A stretch of DNA of 64,000 bases from an uncultured Bacteroidota bacterium (GTDB lineage Bacteria > Bacteroidota > Bacteroidia > B-17B0 > Aurantibacillaceae): the NCBI GenBank assembly GCA_903834765.1, contig CAILKE010000043.1, positions 106,188 to 170,187 on the forward strand, read 5' to 3'. Position numbers and translations under genes: made by a program. How positions within the stretch are numbered: position 1 is the first letter of the stretch; each line of letters starts with the position of its first letter. The notes under the pieces were generated by a model. It was not told the DNA's origin. It searched no databases and saw nothing but the letters and a program-made list of their open reading frames with translations. Below, one piece after another: positions 28,397 to 38,700 of the stretch.

Positions 28397-31300
28397 ATGC
28401 AAAAATTTCTTTTTCTTTTTGTTTTAATGATAGGCTCAATGGCGATAAGTGCTCAAACTACTTTTCCCAATAACGGCGCACCTAATATAACTCATAGTTT
28501 ATATGCCTTTACAAATTGCACGTTACATGTTGACGCAGATATAACGATTATAAATGCCTCTTTGTTAGTGCAAGATGGCAAAGTAATTCGTTTCGGAGAA
28601 AAAACAGATACTCCAAAAGAAGCCATTAGCGTGGATTTGAAGGGCAAACATATTTATCCTGCATTTATTGATTTATATAGCGATTATGGTATGCCAGAAG
28701 TAAAAAAAACAGAGAACATAGACTCACCTAAAAAAGGTGCTTATGGTTGGAATCAAGCTATTAAAAGTGAAGTAGAAGCACAGAAACTATTTTTACATAA
28801 TCAAGCTAAAGCCGATGAATTGCGCAAACAAGGTTTTGCAACCGTGTTAACTGCCAGCAAAGATGGGATTGTTAGAGGAAGCGGTGCTTTAGTTTTTTTG
28901 AGTAATGCTAAAGAAAATGAAAGTATCTTAAAAGATAAAGCTGCCGGATTTTATTCTTTTAACAAAGGAACATCTCCTCAAGATTATCCAGAGTCATTAA
29001 TGGGAGCGATTGCTTTATTGCGCCAAACATATTATGATGCGGCTTGGTATAAATCAAATGAAACTAAAACAGAGTATAATATTACATTAGATGCTTTTAA
29101 TAAATTACAAGATCTGCCTTCTATCTTTGAAGGAGGAGATAAATACAATGATATTCGTGGAAAAAAAGTAGGCGATGAATTTAAAGTAAAATACATCATC
29201 AAAGGCGGAGGCAACGAGTATCAGCGCTTGTATGATATTCAAAATACATTTTCAAAATTTATTATACCAATTAATTATCCCGAAGCGTTAGATGTGGAAG
29301 ATCCTTATGATGCGGACCAAGCATCACTTGGCGATTTAAAACATTGGGAAATGGCGCCTGCGAATTTAGCTATGCTCGAAAAAAATGCAGTTCAGTTTTG
29401 CATCACGAGCGCAGATTTAAAAAATAAAGCTGATTTCTTAAAAAACCTGAGAAAAGCTGTTAAATACGGTCTTTCAGAAAAGACAGCGCTAAAAGCTTTA
29501 ACATCTAATCCTGCTAATTTTATTGGTGTTCAAGATAAAATTGGCTCATTAAAGCAAGGCATGTTTGCTAATTTTTTCATTTCCTCAAAAGATATTTTTG
29601 ATGAAGACGCCATCATTCATGAAACATGGAGTAATGGTATCAAGCATGTATACAGCGATATGACGATACCTGATATTAAAGGAAACTATCAATTATCAGT
29701 AGATAAAAACACCTATAAAATAGAAGTTACTAAGGATCAAGATAATTATGCAGGTTTAGTTTATTTAAAAGATAGTGCTAAAGCAAAGGCGAATGTGCAA
29801 TTCAAAAATAATTTACTGACATTGAGCTTTCCTTATGATTCGTCTTTGGTATTGCGTTTATCAGGTAATTACGACGAACCCGCAAAATTATTTAAAGGGA
29901 CTGGACAATACGCAGATGGTTCGTGGATAAATTTCACCATGACACAATTACAAATTGCGGATACAGCTAAACCGAAAGTGGTAAATGCAAAATCAAAACC
30001 TAAATTGGATATAGGTAAAGTGTATTATCCGTTTACAGCTTATGGAGAGCCGGAAGCAGACAATACAGGATTTATAAAAGATACCTGGGGGAAATTTAAA
30101 AAAAGATATGATGCCATTTTAATTAAGAACGTTACCATTTGGACCAACGAATCAGATTCTATTTTAAAAGATTATGATGTATATATTACCGAAGGAAAAA
30201 TTGTACGGATTGCCCCCAATATTGATGCGCCAAAATTAGCATTCGCTAAAACTATTGATGGTAAAGGCATGCACTTAACACCTGGAATTATTGATGAACA
30301 CTCGCACATTGCTTTGTTTAGTGTAAACGAAGGCGCTGATGCGAGCAGCGCTGAGGTGCGTATGTGCGATGTGATAAACCCTGATGATATTAATATATAT
30401 AGGCAATTAGCGGGAGGTGTTACAACTGCCCAGTTATTACATGGTTCTGCAAATCCAATTGGTGGACAAAGTTGTTTGATCAAATTGCGTTGGGGTAAAA
30501 ATCCGGAAGAATTTAAGTACGAAAAAGCAGATGGCTTTATCAAATTTGCCTTAGGAGAAAATGTAAAACATTCAAATGGTTTAAACCCTGATGTGGCAAG
30601 GTTTCCGCAAACACGTATGGGTGTTGAGCAATTTTATTACGACTATTTTACAAGAGCAAAAGCCTATAAAAAAGGGATGGAAGATTTTGGAAAATTAACA
30701 CCAAAAGACATCGAAAAAAATAAAATAGTTTCGCCTCGTCGTGATTTAGATTTGGATGCCATCTCTGAAATTCTTGACAATAAGCGCTTTATAACCTGTC
30801 ATAGTTACATTCAAAGTGAAGTAAATATGTTGCTGCATGTAGCTGATAGCGTGAAATTTAAAGTCAACACCTTTACTCATATTCTAGAAGGCTATAAAGT
30901 AGCGGATAAAATGAAAGCGCATGGCGCCAATGCCTCTACTTTTTCTGATTGGTGGGCTTATAAATTAGAAGTGATGGAAGCTATTCCTTATAATGCGTCA
31001 ATGTTAACTAAAGTTGGAGTGAACACTGCTATAAATAGCGATGATGCAGAAATGGGACGACGTTTAAATCAAGAGGCTGCTAAGTCTATTAAATATGGTA
31101 AGTTAACGGAAGTGCAAGCCTTAAAATTAGTAACGCTTAATCCTGCTAAAATGTTACACATTGATGATAAAGTGGGCAGTATTAAAGTTGGTAAAGTAGC
31201 AGACCTTGTGCTTTGGACAGATAATCCGTTAAGTGTGTATGCAAAAGTAAATACCACAATTATTGATGGACAAATTTATTACGATGTGAACGATGATGCG

Positions 31301-31444
31301 AAACTCCGCACAGATATGCAGAAAGAACGCGCTCGATTAATTGCAAAATTAATTGCCGAAAAAAATAAAGGTGCTAAAGTGATTAAGCCTGTTGCTAAAA
31401 AACAAAATCATTTTCATTGCGATAGTAAAGAAAGTGGATGGTAG
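28397..31444 (+). CDS. Secreted protein with two amidohydrolase domains
   Basis: The 1015-residue product has a signal peptide (MQKFLFLFVLMIGSMAISAQ) and two amidohydrolase-fold halves. In the first half the usual HxH metal motif is replaced by YSDYG in HIYPAFIDLYSDYGMPE, so it is probably inactive. The second half keeps DEHSH in TPGIIDEHSHIALF. It also has histidines in TCHSYIQSEV and FTHILEGYKV, the acidic NSDDAEMGRRL, and the terminal NPAKMLHIDDKVGSIKVGKVADLVLW block of imidazolonepropionase-like enzymes. Family knowledge suggests a metal hydrolase of cyclic amides or peptides in the periplasm. Substrate unknown. Confidence 0.88.
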   Translation: MQKFLFLFVLMIGSMAISAQTTFPNNGAPNITHSLYAFTNCTLHVDADITIINASLLVQDGKVIRFGEKTDTPKEAISVDLKGKHIYPAFIDLYSDYGMPEVKKTENIDSPKKGAYGWNQAIKSEVEAQKLFLHNQAKADELRKQGFATVLTASKDGIVRGSGALVFLSNAKENESILKDKAAGFYSFNKGTSPQDYPESLMGAIALLRQTYYDAAWYKSNETKTEYNITLDAFNKLQDLPSIFEGGDKYNDIRGKKVGDEFKVKYIIKGGGNEYQRLYDIQNTFSKFIIPINYPEALDVEDPYDADQASLGDLKHWEMAPANLAMLEKNAVQFCITSADLKNKADFLKNLRKAVKYGLSEKTALKALTSNPANFIGVQDKIGSLKQGMFANFFISSKDIFDEDAIIHETWSNGIKHVYSDMTIPDIKGNYQLSVDKNTYKIEVTKDQDNYAGLVYLKDSAKAKANVQFKNNLLTLSFPYDSSLVLRLSGNYDEPAKLFKGTGQYADGSWINFTMTQLQIADTAKPKVVNAKSKPKLDIGKVYYPFTAYGEPEADNTGFIKDTWGKFKKRYDAILIKNVTIWTNESDSILKDYDVYITEGKIVRIAPNIDAPKLAFAKTIDGKGMHLTPGIIDEHSHIALFSVNEGADASSAEVRMCDVINPDDINIYRQLAGGVTTAQLLHGSANPIGGQSCLIKLRWGKNPEEFKYEKADGFIKFALGENVKHSNGLNPDVARFPQTRMGVEQFYYDYFTRAKAYKKGMEDFGKLTPKDIEKNKIVSPRRDLDLDAISEILDNKRFITCHSYIQSEVNMLLHVADSVKFKVNTFTHILEGYKVADKMKAHGANASTFSDWWAYKLEVMEAIPYNASMLTKVGVNTAINSDDAEMGRRLNQEAAKSIKYGKLTEVQALKLVTLNPAKMLHIDDKVGSIKVGKVADLVLWTDNPLSVYAKVNTTIIDGQIYYDVNDDAKLRTDMQKERARLIAKLIAEKNKGAKVIKPVAKKQNHFHCDSKESGW

Positions 31445-31535
31445 TTTTAATGATGTTATTTTGTTAAAAAAATAGGATAACCATATCCTTGATTTTTCAT
31501 ACTTTTATGCCTTAATAATTATTAATTCAAGAAAA

Positions 31536-32231
31536 ATGAAATTTGGTGTTGTAGTATTCCCGGGCTCTAATTGCGACGAAGATATGGTGTATGTTTTAAG
31601 AGATATTTTAAAACAAGAAACCGTTAAATTATGGCATAAAAATACCGACCTTGAAGGGTGTACGCATATCATTTTACCGGGAGGTTTTTCTTACGGTGAT
31701 TATTTAAGAAGCGGAGCTATTGCTCGTTTTTCGCCCATTATGTCAAGTGTGATGAAACATGCCGAAAATGGTGGTTTTGTATTCGGTGTATGTAATGGCT
31801 TTCAAATTTTATGTGAAAGCGGTTTATTGCCAGGAGCTTTATTACATAATAGCTCTCGTAAATTCATTTGTAAAAATGTATTCATTAAACCGGAAAATAA
31901 TAATACGCAGTTAACTAATTCTGTCCCCATGAAAGCGCTTAAAATACCTATTGCACATGGCGAAGGTAAGTATTTTGCAGATGCAGAAACATTAGCGAAC
32001 TTAAACAAAAACGGACAAATTTTATTTAGATACTGCGATGAAAACGGCGCTATCACAGATGAAGCAAATCCTAATGGGGCTTCCGAAAACATAGCAGGTG
32101 TGTGTAATGCTACTAAAAATGTATTTGGTATGATGCCTCATCCCGAGCGCGCTGCTGATGAATTACTAGCAAACACAGACGGTAAAAGTCTTTTCGAAAG
32201 CATTTTAAAAGCAGCTTTAGTAGGCGTCTAA
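31536..32231 (+). CDS. purQ: Phosphoribosylformylglycinamidine synthase, glutaminase subunit
   Basis: The 231-residue protein is PurQ, the class I glutamine amidotransferase that feeds ammonia to PurL in purine synthesis. The nucleophile Cys86 is in GVCNGFQIL, and the His202/Glu204 pair in MMPHPERAADE completes the triad. The opening FGVVVFPGSNCDED and LPGGFSYGDYLRSGAIA are diagnostic. PurL and PurS are not adjacent. A strong hairpin follows the stop by 10 bases. Confidence 0.95.
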   Translation: MKFGVVVFPGSNCDEDMVYVLRDILKQETVKLWHKNTDLEGCTHIILPGGFSYGDYLRSGAIARFSPIMSSVMKHAENGGFVFGVCNGFQILCESGLLPGALLHNSSRKFICKNVFIKPENNNTQLTNSVPMKALKIPIAHGEGKYFADAETLANLNKNGQILFRYCDENGAITDEANPNGASENIAGVCNATKNVFGMMPHPERAADELLANTDGKSLFESILKAALVGV

Positions 32232-32241
32232 TTTAGATATT

Positions 32242-32280
32242 AAATAGCTGCTTATTAATTTAATAAGCAGCTATTTTATT
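32242..32280 (+). terminator. Terminator hairpin between convergent purQ and carbonic anhydrase genes
   Basis: AAATAGCTGCTTATTA at 32242-32257 and its exact complement at 32261-32276 make a 16-base-pair perfect stem with a 3-base loop. T-rich sequence follows (TATTTT). A-rich bases on the left side give the other strand some T too, so it may stop both genes. Confidence 0.85.
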
Positions 32281-32297
32281 TTAACAAAGTTCTGTAG

Positions 32298-32930
32298 TTA
32301 AACATTTAACCGATAAATTGCTTCTATATCTTCAGTACCATCATGGATAACGCTGAGGTCTTTGATCAAACCATTGTTAATACCATATACCCAACCATGT
32401 AAATGCAATGGTCTTTTTTTCCAAGTCTCTTGAACTATTGTTGTTTTTGCTAAGTTTCGCACTTGTTCTACTACATTTAGTTCCGTTAACCGATCTGCTC
32501 GTTTATCAAGGCTTTCAATAGTATCAAGTTCAAGGTGATGTTTGTGATATACATCTTTAATATTACGTAGCCAATTATCCAAAAAACCATGAAAATCATT
32601 ACCCATTGCTGCTTTAACACCGCCACAGCCGTAATGTCCACATATAATCACATGCTTTACTTCTAAATATTTAACGGCATATTCGAGCACACTTAATAAA
32701 TTCATGTCGGTATGCACTACTAAATTTGCAATATTACGGTGCACAAATATTTCACCCGACTCGGTGTTAGTTACTTCGTTAGCAGGAACGCGACTGTCGC
32801 TACAGCCTATCCAAAGGTAATCTGGCTTTTGACCTAACGATAATTTTTTAAAATATTCAGGATCATCAAATTTTTTTGACATCGAGAATCGTCTATTTCC
32901 ATCTATTAATTTTCTATAACTTATTTCCAT
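32298..32930 (-). CDS. Beta-carbonic anhydrase
   Basis: The 210-residue protein is a beta-class carbonic anhydrase of the Can/CynT type, interconverting CO2 and bicarbonate. Zinc ligands are Cys43, His99 and Cys102 (WIGCSDSRVP and ICGHYGCGGVKAA). The Asp45-Arg47 dyad is present, and the HRNIANL block is conserved. It starts 7 bases after the SulP-family transporter gene, so the two are almost certainly co-transcribed. That pairing points to bicarbonate handling. Cytosolic. Confidence 0.94.
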   Translation of the reverse strand: MEISYRKLIDGNRRFSMSKKFDDPEYFKKLSLGQKPDYLWIGCSDSRVPANEVTNTESGEIFVHRNIANLVVHTDMNLLSVLEYAVKYLEVKHVIICGHYGCGGVKAAMGNDFHGFLDNWLRNIKDVYHKHHLELDTIESLDKRADRLTELNVVEQVRNLAKTTIVQETWKKRPLHLHGWVYGINNGLIKDLSVIHDGTEDIEAIYRLNV

Positions 32931-32937
32931 GGTTGTA

Positions 32938-34461
32938 TTATTTATAATATTTAATTAAATCTACGGTTATACTTTTTTTCTTGCTTGATATAACAAAATC
33001 ATTTATAACATCTTTTGCATCAGCGTTTATTTTTTTGTTAATGGAGCAATCAATAGTTACTATACTGTTTTTTTGAACTGTTTTAAAAAACGAAATTAAG
33101 TATCCTTTATTAAAAAATGTCAGATGTTGCGGTAATTTAATAATGTAGTACATTTTACCATCTATCAATTCGCTGGTTGAATCAAAAGATGTGGTAATAT
33201 TATCTCTGATTATAAATATAACAGCCACAACTAATCCTGCACTAACCCCTTTCAATAAATCAGTAATAAGCATAACTATTATAGTAACGAAAAAGGGTAA
33301 AGATTGTTCATATCCAGCTAAAATCATCTCTTTAACAATAGAGAGTTTTGTTAATTTAAAACCAGTCATGATTAAAATAGCTGCTAAGCAAGCATTTGGG
33401 ATTAATGCTAATAGTTGTGGAAACAAGAGTACGCTGCTTAATAATAATACAGCATGTATAATAGCAGACAGTTTTGATTTTGATCCTGCATTTATGTTTG
33501 CCGAACTCCTAACTATAACCGACGTTACGGGCAATCCACCAATTAATCCACATACAATATTACCAATACCTTGGGCTACTAATTCTTTATTGGTATCTGA
33601 TTCGTTTTTTTCAGGATCTAATTTATCAATTGCTTCAATCCCTAATAAGGTTTCTAAACTGGCAACTATAGCCAAGGTCGCGACGATTACCCAAAAGCCG
33701 GAAGTCATGATGAAACTAAAATTAGGAAAAAAAAGATTACTGGTTAAATCTGATACGGATGAAATTTTTGGCAAGTTTACTAAATGTTGCTTGTCAATTG
33801 TCAGCGCTGGATAGCCCCTAAACGCAGCCGTTAAGAGCATTCCAAAGATAACAACAAGTAAAGGACCGGGTATCGCTGATAGAAACCTATCTTTTTTATA
33901 AAAAGGTTTTTCGGCAATGATTAATACTAAAAACGATACAACGCCAATAATAACTGCTCCTGGCGTGATGAAGTTTACCATATTAATTAATTCAGTAAAA
34001 GAGTTTTGTCCGTCTGATTGAAAAAACTCAAAATCACCTTCTGGGTCTTTATCATAACCAAATAAATGTGGCACTTGTTTAATTATTAAAATAATACCTA
34101 TACCCGCCAACATCCCTTTAACAACTGCATTTGGTATATAATTACCAACACCGCCCGCTTTAATAATACCAAAAAGTATTTGCAAAATACCGGCACATAC
34201 AACAGCTGCTAAAAAAGCTTCATAACTCCCTAACTGCGATATTGATGCTATAACAATAGCAGTTAAACCAGCAGCGGGTCCCGATATACTATATTTAGAG
34301 CCACTAAATGCTGTAACTAAAACACCACCAACAACGCCAGCAATGATACCGGAAAATAAGGGGACTCCACAGGCCATGGCAATTCCTAAACATAGTGGTA
34401 AAGCCACAAGAAACACTACAATACCCGATTTTACATCGGCTAACTTGTTTTTTTGAAACAT
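32938..34461 (-). CDS. SulP-family inorganic anion transporter
   Basis: The 507-residue protein has the SulP membrane core, with about 11-12 helices. It includes VFLVALPLCLGIAMACG, ISGPAAGLTAIV, the LEKDK-region block LASLETLLGIEAIDKLDPEK and GGLPVTSVIVRSSANINAG. The C-terminal STAS-like tail (about residues 445-507) is shorter than usual. SulP proteins carry sulfate, bicarbonate or other anions, often with sodium. Directly followed by a carbonic anhydrase gene, this one is likely a bicarbonate carrier; that is inference from context. A small membrane-protein gene lies upstream. Confidence 0.92.
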   Translation of the reverse strand: MFQKNKLADVKSGIVVFLVALPLCLGIAMACGVPLFSGIIAGVVGGVLVTAFSGSKYSISGPAAGLTAIVIASISQLGSYEAFLAAVVCAGILQILFGIIKAGGVGNYIPNAVVKGMLAGIGIILIIKQVPHLFGYDKDPEGDFEFFQSDGQNSFTELINMVNFITPGAVIIGVVSFLVLIIAEKPFYKKDRFLSAIPGPLLVVIFGMLLTAAFRGYPALTIDKQHLVNLPKISSVSDLTSNLFFPNFSFIMTSGFWVIVATLAIVASLETLLGIEAIDKLDPEKNESDTNKELVAQGIGNIVCGLIGGLPVTSVIVRSSANINAGSKSKLSAIIHAVLLLSSVLLFPQLLALIPNACLAAILIMTGFKLTKLSIVKEMILAGYEQSLPFFVTIIVMLITDLLKGVSAGLVVAVIFIIRDNITTSFDSTSELIDGKMYYIIKLPQHLTFFNKGYLISFFKTVQKNSIVTIDCSINKKINADAKDVINDFVISSKKKSITVDLIKYYK

Positions 34462-34538
34462 AAAATGAAAAATAATTAATTATTTAATAATTGAATAATA
34501 CATTCAATGTTTTTGAATGCAACGTTCTAAATAATAAT

Positions 34539-34850
34539 TTATTTTTTGGGAGGAGGAGTATTGATGCTTAATACAGGCGATTGCTTATGGTTTAACTGTT
34601 TTATTAATAATTCAGTTTTGGAATCATCGCCATTAGCAAAAGAGGGATTGAATTCTGAAAAACAATATTCATCTTCTAATTCAATTTTTTTCTCTGAATC
34701 GTCTTCTTGATTATCAGCATCTTCCGAAGACATTTCTAAAGAACTAAACTTATAATTTTTAGAAAAGTGTATAATCGTAAGTTGAAAACATGACAAAAAG
34801 ATACCCATAAAAATGAGAACAACTGAGATATGTTTAAACGATTTTTTCAC
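34539..34850 (-). CDS. Hypothetical small membrane-anchored acidic protein
   Basis: Not recognised. The 103-residue product has one hydrophobic segment near the N terminus (about residues 9-28, ISVVLIFMGIFLSCF). A strongly acidic stretch follows (SSEDADNQEDDSEKKIELEDEY), and the end is Pro/Lys-rich. It could be a signal-anchored protein facing the periplasm. It lies 77 bases upstream of the SulP gene on the same strand and 71 bases downstream of the interrupted DUF2490-like gene. The order suggests one cluster, but no function can be given. Confidence 0.55.
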   Translation of the reverse strand: MKKSFKHISVVLIFMGIFLSCFQLTIIHFSKNYKFSSLEMSSEDADNQEDDSEKKIELEDEYCFSEFNPSFANGDDSKTELLIKQLNHKQSPVLSINTPPPKK

Positions 34851-34921
34851 CTGATTCCAAAAGTAGGTTTAATTTTTTAACATTAAATGTTAATCTTTTA
34901 TAAGAAAATTAATATCTGTAA

Positions 34922-35620
34922 TTATTGAAAAAATTTTCTTACCAATCCAAACGACAGCATATAATTGTTAGTTGGTATTTTTGCATCATGGTTATACTCT
35001 GTTGTATATGATATTTCCGCTAACCAATTTTCTGAAAGATTATATAATAAACCATAAAAAACACGAAAGCGATTAAACCCATTATAGCCTCTTTCGTAAT
35101 ACATACAATCAAATTTATAATAGGCTTCAGCCGCAATATATGGAGTGAATTTATGAGGTAATTTATATCGCACTGTTACTTTATTTCTTAAGTAAAAATC
35201 ACGTAAACGATTGCCTTGAGCATCTGCATTATAGTCTTTAAATTGCATATCACTTAATAGGCGATCAAAAAAAACAAATTTCCCTACCTTTTTTCTATAC
35301 GTAAAATAACCTTCAAACTGTTGTCTATAACTAAAAGAAGGATCATTACGTTTTTTATCAGCGAAAATATAATTGAATGTAAATCTTAAATTTTTACTTA
35401 TTTTACTTAAAGCACCTACATCAAAATAAGAATAACCATACTGTGATCCGTTATTAATAAATCGTGATTGTGTTTGAAGATGAATCATAAATCGTTTGTT
35501 AAGTGGTGATTCAATCTCAAGATTGCCCCATAATTGAAAATCTTTTTGTGCAGGTTATGCAATCGAAAAAATAGTCGACAGTAAAAAACCTAAGGTATAA
35601 TATTTAAATCTGTTTTTCAA
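34922..35620 (-). pseudogene. DUF2490-like outer-membrane protein gene with stop codon in signal peptide
   Basis: Reading from a TTG at 35620 gives a 21-codon signal peptide (KNRFKYYTLGFLLSTIFSIA). A TAA at 35557-35555 interrupts it, and the same frame then continues as PAQKDFQLWGNLEIESPLNK and on to 34922. The downstream 188-residue part from the Met at 35488 has the beta-strand pattern of DUF2490 proteins, which are small outer-membrane barrels: FNYIFADKKRNDPSFSYRQQ, VRYKLPHKFTPYIAAEAYY and a terminal Phe-Gln. One base change (TAA from CAA) would restore a complete gene. As it stands, only a leaderless internal start could be made, so it is a probable recent pseudogene or a sequencing error. 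It heads the cluster with the small membrane protein, SulP and carbonic anhydrase. Confidence 0.75.
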
Positions 35621-35728
35621 TACGTTAAAAAAACTACTTGTTTAAATATAGCGTATTAAAAATAGGTTAATTAAAACGTATCACAAAAAATTTCTTTGAA
35701 AAAGGAATACTGCAACATCAAAAATAAT

Positions 35729-38700
35729 TTATTTTAAGACAGTCACATGTCCAATATAATTATGTTGCTTATGGAAAACATCTTTTAAATCAACTTTCCA
35801 TGTATAGACATCTACTTGTACTATTTCGCCAAGCCCTTTGTATGTACCGTCCCAGCCTTGATTGACGTCGTTAGTGTTAAATATTTGCACCCCCCATCTA
35901 TCAAAAATTAAAAGTGTATAGCTTGTTGGATCCCATCCTGTTCCCATTGGCAAAAAGGTATCGTTTAATCCATTATCATTTGGCGTAAACGAATTTGGAG
36001 CATAAAATGTAAATATCGGTTCTACTTTTATTGTTTTTGTGATTGAATCTTTACATCCAAAATTATTAGTAGCAATTAATGTCACAGGGTATAATCCTTC
36101 ATCTTGATAATTCAAATTAATAGAATTACTCGTGAAATTTCCTAGGGTTGTTATCCATTTTATGCTATTGTAATTAGTGGACGTGTTATTTAAAACAAAA
36201 GGTGCGTTAAACATATTGCCGTCAAATGTACTACTTGTAAAATCTGGTGTTGGCACTATGTAAACAGTAATGTTAGACAAAACGCTTGGCGTGGTTGTGC
36301 ATCCATTATTTGTTGTCACAATCAATGTACCTGAGTACACGCCAGATTTGGTAAAACAAACATAAGCACTTGAACTAGAACTTGATTGTCCATCACTAAA
36401 CATCCAATTCCAAGAACTAACTATTCCAGAAGCAACTAAAGTTGAATCATAAAATGTGGAGCATAAAGTAGGACATCCACTAATACTTGTATGTTGAATG
36501 TTTATCGTTGGAGATGGAATAACATTAACTTGCGTTAAAGCTTGGGCAGGAAGCGCTGTACATCCATCGTTTACAATAACTGTATATTGAGTATTGGAAG
36601 CAATATTAGAACTGATGCTAGATCCAACTAAATTACCCGGCAACCAAGTATATTGATAGTTTCCGTTACCACCTGTTGCTGATGCGTTTATAGCAACTGT
36701 GGAATTAGCACATATAGTAAACGGTCCTGTAACGCTTAAACCTAATGGAGGCAAAACAGTTATCTGACTTATTGCAGGAGAAGCATTACAGTTATTATTA
36801 TCAATAACATTTAAGGTATAGGAAGATGTTAATGCGGGTGTAACGGAAATAGATGCGTTTGTTGAACCAGATGGTTGCCAAGAATATATATATGGTGCGG
36901 TTCCACCTGAAACAGTAGATGTAAGAGTAGCTTGCTGACCACTACAAATAGTAGCGCTTGTAATAGACGATAATACGGCTGTTGGCTGAATAATAGTAAC
37001 TGTAGAAGATTCTGCACACCCATTCACATCATTAACAGATAAGGTATAGTTACCTGCAGTTAAACTATTAGCAGTTGCCATATTACCTCCTACGGGTGAC
37101 CATGTATAGGTATAAGGAATAGAAGTGCCAGTAATAACTGCTGTTGCGCTACCATTATTGCCCCCAAAACAAGATACGTTAGAAGAAGTAATCGCTGTTG
37201 TAAAACTACTCGACTGGATTAAAGTAAGTGTTTGTGTTTTAACACAAGTATTTCCATCGGTTATGGATACCGAATAATTACCCCCACTTAATCCACCAGC
37301 TATATTATTGATACCACCCATTGGAGACCAAGAATAGCTTAAAGTTCCTGTTCCACCAGTTGCCGTGACAGAAGCGCTTCCAGGGTTGCCGCAAATTGGA
37401 TTAGTTACTAAAGCAGAAGAACTAATAGTAGTAGGTTGTGTAATTGAAAAGGTAACTGTTTTTGAGCAAGCGTTAGCATCAGTAACAGTTGTTGTATAGT
37501 TTCCAATATTTAATCCAGATGCTGTTACAGCACTCCCACCACTAGGCGACCACGAATATGTCAAGGGAGCAACTCCTCCTGAAGCAGTAATGGTGGCACT
37601 TCCATTTGATAGTCCATTACAAGTAATACTATTAGATGCTTCAGAGGCTATTATAACCGAAGGTTGAGAAATAGCTATTATTTTTGTACCTATGCAGCCA
37701 TTCACATCAGCAACAGATAAGGTATAATTACCTGCTGTTAAACTACTAGCTATTGCTGAATTACCTCCTGAGGGAGCCCAAGTATAAGTATAAGGAGATG
37801 TTGCGCCTGTTATAATAGATGAAGCACTACCATTATTACCTCCAAAACATAAAACATTTGTAGAAGTAACAGCAATAGTAAAACTACCTGATTGAGATAA
37901 TGTTACAGTTTCTGTTTTACTACAATTATTTGCATCTGTTATGGTTACTGAATAATTTCCTCCACTTAATCCACTAGCTATGTTATTGTTCCCACCTGAT
38001 GGAGACCAAGAATAAGATAAGGCTCCCGTTCCTCCACTAGCAGTAATCGTCGCGCTACCTAAAGCAGCACACAAAGGGTCAGTTGATAAAACAGAGGTAT
38101 TAATAGCCGCTGGTTGAGTAATTGAAAACGTAACTGTTTTTGTACAAGTATTTGCATCGGTTACAGTTGTTGTAAAATTACCTGCATTTAATGCTGTTGC
38201 AGTTATCCCATTACCGCCTATTGGCGACCATGTATAATTTAATGGGGCTACACCACCAGATGCCGTTAATGTAGCTGTTCCATTCGCCAAGCCATTACAT
38301 GTGATATTGGAAGGCGTTATAGAAGCAACAATTGCTGGTGGTTGAGTAATGGCAACCGTTGATGTTTTTTGACAGCCATTAGCATCAGTAACTGTAAATG
38401 AGTAATTACCAGCTGCCAAACCAGCTGCTGTGGTTGCTGAACCGCCTGACGGGGACCATGCATATGTTAAGGGCAATATACCAAGCGAAACAGTTGCAAC
38501 GGCAGCGCCATTGGTTCCTCCAAAGCAACTAACGTTGGTATAGGAAGTAACAGCAGCACTCATTACTTGTACAACTTTAGTAATAGTATCTGGTGGGTTA
38601 CAAGCCCCACCTTTAGCAATTAAAACAACTGTGTATGTTCCTGGCCCACTAAAAGTATGAGAAGCATTTTGCGTAGTAACAGTGTTAGTTGCTCCTGAAG

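Noticed and set aside
33191..33814. 207-codon plus-strand open frame
   Set aside because: It is antisense to the SulP transporter gene, whose protein shows clear membrane-family motifs. The plus-strand product has no recognisable features.
35555..35557. The in-frame TAA as a recoded or read-through codon
   Set aside because: No recoding signal or special context is seen; a single base change or sequencing error is the simpler explanation.
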